Of a DNA stretch of 64,000 nt, positions 59,118 to 64,000 are shown one piece after another. The number at the start of each line of letters is the position of its first letter. The first letter of the stretch is position 1. This DNA comes from Campylobacter concisus (lineage in GTDB: Bacteria; Campylobacterota; Campylobacteria; Campylobacterales; Campylobacteraceae): contig NZ_PIQS01000001.1 in assembly GCF_003048405.1 (NCBI RefSeq), positions 496,001 to 560,000 on the forward strand. The letters are read 5' to 3'. The position numbers and the translations under genes are program-made. The notes beneath the pieces were generated by a model. It ran no database searches, was not told the origin of the DNA, and worked only from the letters and a program-made list of their open reading frames with translations.

Positions 59118-59610
59118 TTACCTCATAACTTTATCCAGTAGCGATTTGTAGCTATCTACTACGTCATAGACCACACTATCACTACTTATAGCCTTAAAAT
59201 GCTCCTTTGCGCAGTGGATTTTAGACTTTTCGACTTGGCGAAGCTGCATAGAGTTCATAGACCCATTGGTCTCTGCAACAAAATAAATATGCTTAATATT
59301 GCCCTCATAAAACGCGATCGCCCAGTCGGGGGTTGTATTTTCTCACAGGCGTGCTTATATAAAGCCACTTGGAAGCTTAACATAAACCGCAACGTCCTTG
59401 CTTGCATCTAGTTCCATTGCAAAATTCTTCTCATTCGTCGAGTCATATACGACATGATCGTAAAGATGTTTTTTTATTTTAACCGCATTTTTTTTCAAGC
59501 TGACCTTTTATCGTAGGATCCGTAAAAACCGCGGTATCGTATTTTTCATCTAGCGCATTATAAGTAATATGCTGTATAATCGCCGTCGCTTTTTCATCAT
59601 TCTTAAGAGC
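59118..59610 (-). pseudogene. Type III restriction enzyme (Res) C-terminal remnant
   Basis: Translating the minus strand with frame changes gives the end of a Res subunit: NDEKATAIIQHITYNALDEK, then YDSTNEKNFAMELDASKDVA, and finally PDWAIAFYEGNIKHIYFVAE, TNGSMNSMQLRQVEKSKIHC, and a tail to the stop TAA at 59120-59118. At least two frameshifts (about 59340-59355 and 59490) separate these blocks, and the helicase and nuclease domains upstream are missing. Confidence 0.75.
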
Positions 59611-60115
59611 AGCTGCTTTTCTTTGAGAATTTTAGACTCTAACGCTAAAATTTGTCTTTGTAAAAGCTCCTTTTGCTCCAACCTAGCTACAGACTCTTTG
59701 AGGCTTTCGCCTAAAATCAAATTTTGTAATTTATCGCCAGCTATTTGACGAATAAAATTTTCATAGGCTGTGTCAAGATTTAAGCTTTCTAGCTTTAAAT
59801 GCAAATCTTGCTTGTTTTGCCAGTCGGTATAGTAGTAAGAATTTACTTTAAAAGCCATATTTCCAGATATAGTGGCCTCTTTGTAGCTAATGCAAACTTT
59901 ATATCTGTCTTGGTACTCTAAGATAAAACTATATGATATGGCACCAGCCTATCTATGTGGCGCAATAGCTCACCATCTAGGCTTGGGCTCTTTAAAGATA
60001 CCTCAAAGACTTCGAACTCTTTTGCGAGATCGCCAGCTGCAAGATTGGTAGTTGAGGATGCAATTTTATTGCTCCAAATAATTTTATCTACTTGCCCTAT
60101 GAATATTTTTTTCAA
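59611..60115 (-). pseudogene. DUF4391-like gene remnant fused to the Res remnant
   Basis: Minus-strand frames MKKIFIGQVDKIIWSNKIAS, EFEVFEVSLKSPSLDGELLR and, after a one-base shift near 59915, LEYQDRYKVCISYKEATISG and a coiled C-terminus (RQILALESKILKEKQLL) match the DUF4391 proteins encoded next to type III Res genes. The 3' end runs directly into the Res remnant, so a deletion has fused the two. Confidence 0.65.
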
Positions 60116-60425
60116 AGCAGGTGATATATCTAAATTCTAAGTTCTATCTTACATGTTTTATAATCCATATTAGCAAGATTAATTTTAACTTTTTTATCCA
60201 CAGTGAACAATTCTCTTATTAATTATAAGGTAACTAATAAATCGTGTGGTTTCTAATATACTAAAATAGACTCAAAGGTCGTTATAGCACTCAAAAAAGG
60301 ATAAAGAATATAGAATAAGTTTTAGAAAATCTGATTAAAATTTTAAAGATCAATAAGATAAATTATCATAGAATAGTGAAATATCGTTTTGGATAAGTTC
60401 GAGATGATATTTAATAGGAAACAAT
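60116..60425. other. Intergenic, no gene seen
   Basis: About 310 AT-rich bases. The left part is likely the lost 5' region of the DUF4391 gene. The right part should hold the promoter for the gene at 60426, but no convincing -10 or repeat stands out. Confidence 0.4.
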
Positions 60426-61022
60426 ATGAAATTTAAAGATTTTAAAGAAAAAAACAGTAGCAACTATGACTTTTTCACAGCCGATGAGATGAGCCATAAA
60501 GAATTTGTAAAACTAAGCTTTGAAGAGTTCTTAGCTAACGACAACAGCTCCAAATGGCAGCTTAGTATAGATGACAAGAGGTTTGACTCGTTTCCAAATT
60601 TCACCCAAAAACATCAAATTTGCATATCGAATTTAGACTATGAAGATAATGTTTTTCAGTTTAGAATTTGCTCTGAAAACAACGTATCAAGCCTTGGCTA
60701 CCGCATGTTTACGAGCTTTGATAGCATACATAAAGACTTTGTCACAGACGATATCAAGCACTCTGATGAAGTTATGATGGCCCTAAAGCTTGGCGAGCTT
60801 AAAGAGTTTCCTTGCATATCAAAATGCGGCTGGTGGATCAAAGATATCTGGCGAGATATGTATCCTATCTTAGACGAGACTAACAGCGAGGAATTTGTAG
60901 CTGGCATTATAAAAAACGAATTTACCAAAAAGATGACCGAGATAAATGAGTGCCTAAAAAACGCTCAAGATGGCTGCAAGCTTGACGAAATTATTGCTAA
61001 ACTAAAAGATAAAATCAACTAA
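60426..61022 (+). CDS. Hypothetical protein, 198 residues
   Basis: A soluble protein without signal peptide; acidic, with several aromatic-rich stretches (CISKCGWWIKDIWRDMYPIL). No family is recognised. AGGAAACAAT precedes the start. It converges with the possible replication protein gene 2 bases downstream. Codon use is similar to core Campylobacter genes. Confidence 0.5.
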   Translation: MKFKDFKEKNSSNYDFFTADEMSHKEFVKLSFEEFLANDNSSKWQLSIDDKRFDSFPNFTQKHQICISNLDYEDNVFQFRICSENNVSSLGYRMFTSFDSIHKDFVTDDIKHSDEVMMALKLGELKEFPCISKCGWWIKDIWRDMYPILDETNSEEFVAGIIKNEFTKKMTEINECLKNAQDGCKLDEIIAKLKDKIN

Positions 61023-61024
61023 AT

Positions 61025-62173
61025 TTAGAAATTTCCACCCACAGCACAAGAGCTAGCTGGATATGAAGTAAGTCCGTAGTCAGCCGACTCCACGTTATAA
61101 AAGTCCAAATTTGCACTTCGTGAGATGATATATTCAAAGCCTTTTTGATTTAGCTCGATCAAAATTTCAAGCTCCGTATCTCTTTTGCAGACTATGCTTT
61201 CAAAAAAGTGAGAGAAGAAAGAAATTTTGGTATTTTCCTTTTGCATTGAGTGATTTAGCATGAGCTCCATGTTGCTAAAAATTTTAAAGATTGTTTGATT
61301 TGTCTCAAATTTACCAAATCTAGCATAATAATTTTGCAAATTTGCGTCATTTAGTACGATGTTTTTGGTGCAGTTTTTAGTGATCTGCTCGTAAATAAGA
61401 CCAAAAAGCTCAATAGAGGCATTTTGATTATCCATCACTCTGTTTTCGTGATTTGTGATTACTACAAAGCCATCTTTTATCTCGTATTTTTCATTTTTAT
61501 AATAAAAGCTAACATTTGCCACTTCTTGCTCAAAGCGCTTTTTATAAGCAAAAGAGAGATAGTTTAAAACGCCCATTTTATCGATAATAGCTGAGCTTCT
61601 TACGCCACCATCTAGCTCGTGCTGCATGAAGTATCTTATGAAGCTACCTTGCTCTATATCAAAGCTATTTAAATACTCGATCTTATCAAGATAGATGCAG
61701 CGGTAAAGCTTTACAAATTCTGGATTTAGCCTAACATTTATCTCATCTTGTAGCTCGCCATATTTGTCGGTTTGCTCTGCATCTATAAATTCGATTATAT
61801 TCATCTGCTTTTCGATCTTGTCTTTAACAAAGATCGAAATTTTCACGTCCTGCATCTCATAAAAGCACTTTATCGTATCGGTGGCACTTTTTGTGATATC
61901 TGTTTTAAATTTCTTAGCAAGCTCTGCTTTTTTAAGGGTGAGTGAAAAGTCGCCATTTTTTAGTTTATTTTGTGAGTACAAAAGATAGAGTAGCTGCTCA
62001 TAGACCATGAGATGTGAGTAGGTTAAAAATGTATTATCCACCACGATGACGTAGTAGCAACGCGTTATAGAGTACCTTTTATTATTTTGCAAAAATTCAT
62101 CATAAATTTTTAATTTGCTTGGGGATTTACATACCTTAAAAACATCATATGATTCTAAAAATATATTTTCCAT
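61025..62173 (-). CDS. Possible plasmid-type replication initiator
   Basis: A 382-residue protein with a winged-helix-like N-terminal region: a helix LMVYEQLLYLLYSQNKLKNG, then DFSLTLKKAELAKKFKTDIT and SATDTIKCFYEMQDVKISIF, and later LNPEFVKLYRCIYLDKIEYL and RYFMQHEL. That order (Leu-Ser-x-Leu strand, HTH, beta wing, conserved F/Y) recalls Rep_3/RepB-type initiators, but I cannot confirm it. It reads away from a very AT-rich 300-bp segment (62174-62469), which fits an origin next to its initiator. Alternative: an unrelated hypothetical. Confidence 0.4.
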   Translation of the reverse strand: MENIFLESYDVFKVCKSPSKLKIYDEFLQNNKRYSITRCYYVIVVDNTFLTYSHLMVYEQLLYLLYSQNKLKNGDFSLTLKKAELAKKFKTDITKSATDTIKCFYEMQDVKISIFVKDKIEKQMNIIEFIDAEQTDKYGELQDEINVRLNPEFVKLYRCIYLDKIEYLNSFDIEQGSFIRYFMQHELDGGVRSSAIIDKMGVLNYLSFAYKKRFEQEVANVSFYYKNEKYEIKDGFVVITNHENRVMDNQNASIELFGLIYEQITKNCTKNIVLNDANLQNYYARFGKFETNQTIFKIFSNMELMLNHSMQKENTKISFFSHFFESIVCKRDTELEILIELNQKGFEYIISRSANLDFYNVESADYGLTSYPASSCAVGGNF

Positions 62174-62469
62174 TACTGCCCCTTTTTACCTTTGCAAAAA
62201 TATTACATAACTATTCTTTAAGCTAATTTGAATTTACAAACTAACTAATAAAAATAATTCTATAAAAATTAATATTAATTTAATTAAATATAGATTAATT
62301 ATATAAAATATTTTTGTATAAATCTATTTTTATTTACAAATTTTTATTTTATAAAGTATAAATTAGCTATAAAAATATATTTTTTAAACTAAATTTAATA
62401 AATATAGTTATATTATTTTTCTCAGATAAGCATGCTTAGATTTTAAAATTTACAAATTGGGAGCTCAAA
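62174..62469. other. Very AT-rich intergenic segment
   Basis: About 300 bases of roughly 85-90% A+T between the possible initiator gene and dba. Short TTAATTAA-like repeats abound, but no regular iterons are visible. It must contain the promoters of both divergent genes. An unwinding or origin role is possible but unsupported beyond composition. Confidence 0.45.
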
Positions 62470-62637
62470 ATGGAATTTCTAATTTTGACGCTATTTCTGA
62501 TCAGTGGTCTTATCTTATATATAAAGCCGCAGATGAAAAAAATAGCAACGTCCTGCTTGGCTTTGGGGTGCGTAATACTGGTTGCACTAGAGTTTTACGT
62601 AAATTTATGGGTAGTCTTGCCAATAGGCAACTTTTAG
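62470..62637 (+). CDS. dba: Small inner-membrane protein Dba-like
   Basis: A 55-residue protein with two hydrophobic segments (MEFLILTLFLISGLILYI and ALGCVILVALEFYVNLWVVL) that ends 9 bases before the DsbB-family gene. In Campylobacter, dba encodes a small membrane protein required for production of the adjacent DsbI; size, topology and position all match. The AGGAG within its last bases serves as ribosome site of dsbI. The start ATG follows GGGAGCTCAAA. Confidence 0.72.
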   Translation: MEFLILTLFLISGLILYIKPQMKKIATSCLALGCVILVALEFYVNLWVVLPIGNF

Positions 62638-62646
62638 GAGGGCAAG

Positions 62647-63357
62647 ATGCAAACGAAACAAAATGAAATCCCAGCAAACGAACAAGGCTTTTTCAACCTT
62701 ATGTCACTAGCCATCACCGCTCTTGTGGCACTTCCAGTTGGTATCGCCTGCTTGGTGCTTGGCTTTGGACTAGGTGATAACCCTTGCATAATGTGCTGGG
62801 CCGAGAGGATCACGATGATAGCTATCAGCCTAATAGCACTTTTCATCATCAGGTACGGACTAAAGCCTGGCTATCTGGCAGCACTTTTACTAATGGCTTG
62901 CTGGGGCATATTTAACGGCTTTATCCACTACAGCCTAGATGGAACATTTGGTGGCTATCTTGACATCAAACAAGGTTTTGGCCTTGAAATTTTAGGTGCC
63001 CACACTCAGTTTTGGGTTATGGTTGTTGATTTTTGTGTGATCATATTTTTGGCTCTTATATTTTTGTTTAGCAAAAACTTAGGCCTTATAATGCAAAAAA
63101 GCTCAAATGGCGAATACGGCGACTTTCTAAGCTACTTGCCACTTGGCAAATTTGCAAATTTGGTCTTTATCGTGATCATACTTGCAAACTGCGTTCAAGC
63201 CTTTATAGCTTCTGGTCCACCACCATATCTAGGATCTAGCACACCACCTAGAATGAGCATCGATCCTTCAAAATGGTTCTGGGAAAAAGACCACTGGGAT
63301 AGCTCACTTGACTTTAGATTTGACTGGAACCCTGAGCTTCCAGACCTAGTAAAGTAA
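62647..63357 (+). CDS. dsbI: Disulphide bond formation protein DsbI (DsbB family)
   Basis: A 236-residue inner-membrane quinone-linked oxidoreductase. The first Cys pair NPCIMCWAER (about residues 46-55) is the DsbB signature. Five or so transmembrane segments follow (e.g. MIAISLIALFIIRYGLK). The C-terminal periplasmic tail (KWFWEKDHWDSSLDFRFDW) is longer than in E. coli DsbB, as in DsbI. It is preceded by the dba-like gene and followed 10 bases later by a secreted protein gene, probably its client or partner. Confidence 0.88.
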   Translation: MQTKQNEIPANEQGFFNLMSLAITALVALPVGIACLVLGFGLGDNPCIMCWAERITMIAISLIALFIIRYGLKPGYLAALLLMACWGIFNGFIHYSLDGTFGGYLDIKQGFGLEILGAHTQFWVMVVDFCVIIFLALIFLFSKNLGLIMQKSSNGEYGDFLSYLPLGKFANLVFIVIILANCVQAFIASGPPPYLGSSTPPRMSIDPSKWFWEKDHWDSSLDFRFDWNPELPDLVK

Positions 63358-63367
63358 GGAGTAAAAG

Positions 63368-64000
63368 ATGAGAAAGATAATATTTTTTATCGCATTAGCA
63401 AGCCTTGCTTTTGGTTTTAGCTTTGACATGGATAGCAAAAATGGAGCTATCCAAAACATAAAAGAGTTAGGCCTTAAAGATACGCTCACTCTAAATTTGC
63501 AAAATGATAATGCAATAACTGGAGCTGACTACGATGAAGGCAAAAAGCAGTTCGCTCTTGTCTCAAACGACAATGAATTTTACATCGCAGATGAGAATTT
63601 AAAGCCTCTAAGTTATGCTAAGCACGACCGCCATTTTATAATGGAGATGGAAGCAACAGTCGGAGCTACTTGGTACAAAAAAGAGCTTGGCATGATAAGT
63701 TACAACAAGACTTTTGTCTTCTATGAGCCAGCTAGCAACCTTAGTAAAGATGAGCAAAATAGCCAGTGGAGGCACCTATTGGCTGGATATGACGCGTGGA
63801 AGCTAAATGACCTTGGTAACAAGGGCAGATTTTCTACCATTAGATCAAAACAGCAGTACATCTTAGGCTGGGACTACCTAGAAAGTGAGAATAAATTTTT
63901 CACAGCTAGCGTGCCAAATGACGTTAGAGACTACTGGAGTGTCGCTATATTTGACGGCGACGATAAGATGATCTTAGAAGAATTTGTACCAAAAGCTGGA
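63368..64000 (+). CDS. Periplasmic protein, partial (runs off the window)
   Basis: The frame is open from ATG 63368 (AAGGAGTAAAAG before it) to the window end, 211 codons. A signal peptide MRKIIFFIALASLAFGFSFD is clear. The visible part has repeating beta-strand turns (GADYDEGKKQFALVSNDNEF, YILGWDYLESENKFFTASVP) suggestive of a beta-propeller. In several Campylobacter genomes a dba-dsbI pair is followed by a sulfotransferase (astA); I cannot confirm that here from the N-terminal part. Confidence 0.65.
   Translation, partial: MRKIIFFIALASLAFGFSFDMDSKNGAIQNIKELGLKDTLTLNLQNDNAITGADYDEGKKQFALVSNDNEFYIADENLKPLSYAKHDRHFIMEMEATVGATWYKKELGMISYNKTFVFYEPASNLSKDEQNSQWRHLLAGYDAWKLNDLGNKGRFSTIRSKQQYILGWDYLESENKFFTASVPNDVRDYWSVAIFDGDDKMILEEFVPKAG

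Noticed and set aside
51998..62469. Second island sharing the same tRNA repeat
   Set aside because: No third copy of the 47-bp repeat and no second integrase were found, so boundaries cannot be set.
62174..62469. Replication origin with iterons
   Set aside because: The segment is very AT-rich, but no regularly spaced repeats or DnaA-box cluster can be pointed to.

Overview
The window is about 64 kb of an AT-rich Campylobacter chromosome, most like Campylobacter concisus or a close relative. Three things point there: the codon and base composition, the flagellar sigma-54/sigma-28 promoter forms, and gene order shared with C. jejuni (aroC-rnc-rnhA-TPR gene beside a divergent dnaG; fliK-flgD-flgE; dba-dsbI). 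Species assignment is inference. All family names come from reading the protein sequences; no database search was run.

Layout. 1-29 kb is mostly core: the gyrB 3' end, queF, an HD-domain gene, the 4.5S SRP RNA on the minus strand, the hook operon fliK-flgD-flgE, typA, a GC-rich three-gene patch (9.0-11.3 kb: lipoprotein, proC, Sel1-repeat protein), a TorA-type molybdenum reductase with its cytochrome c, a Y-family polymerase with a YolD-like partner, an autotransporter remnant, aroC-rnc-rnhA-TPR, dnaG, a five-gene peptide/amino-acid-derivative utilisation operon, and a PP-loop ATPase gene.

29.27-52.0 kb is a 22.7 kb genomic island in the 3' half of a tRNA-Met(CAT) gene. A 47-bp exact direct repeat bounds it and a tyrosine integrase sits beside the right end. 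Its left half holds an expanded paralogous protein family in A/B pairs (A resembles the Cj0814-type flagellar-dependent secreted proteins) plus an EF-hand-like protein. These genes have recognisable sigma-54 and sigma-28 promoters, so the island appears to plug cargo into the flagellar regulon and perhaps the flagellar export apparatus. Pair 2 has a frameshifted B gene. The A gene of pair 3 is cut in two by a 7.7 kb Tn4451/TnpX-like clostridial mobilizable element. That element is largely decayed (recombinase, replication and DnaI-like genes broken) but still carries an intact-looking restriction-modification pair and a cupin gene. The right half of the island has a ColE1-like mobilization module (mobC, mobA and nested mobB- and mobD-like genes), a RelBE/YefM-type toxin-antitoxin pair and the integrase.

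52-62 kb is a second mobile or degraded zone: an IS1595-family element with an 8-bp target duplication, a second mobilization cluster with a large relaxase that appears joined to a primase-like domain, a DUF4143 ATPase, a decayed type III restriction locus and a possible plasmid-type replication protein. Core-like genes return at 62.5 kb with dba-dsbI and a partial periplasmic protein running off the window.
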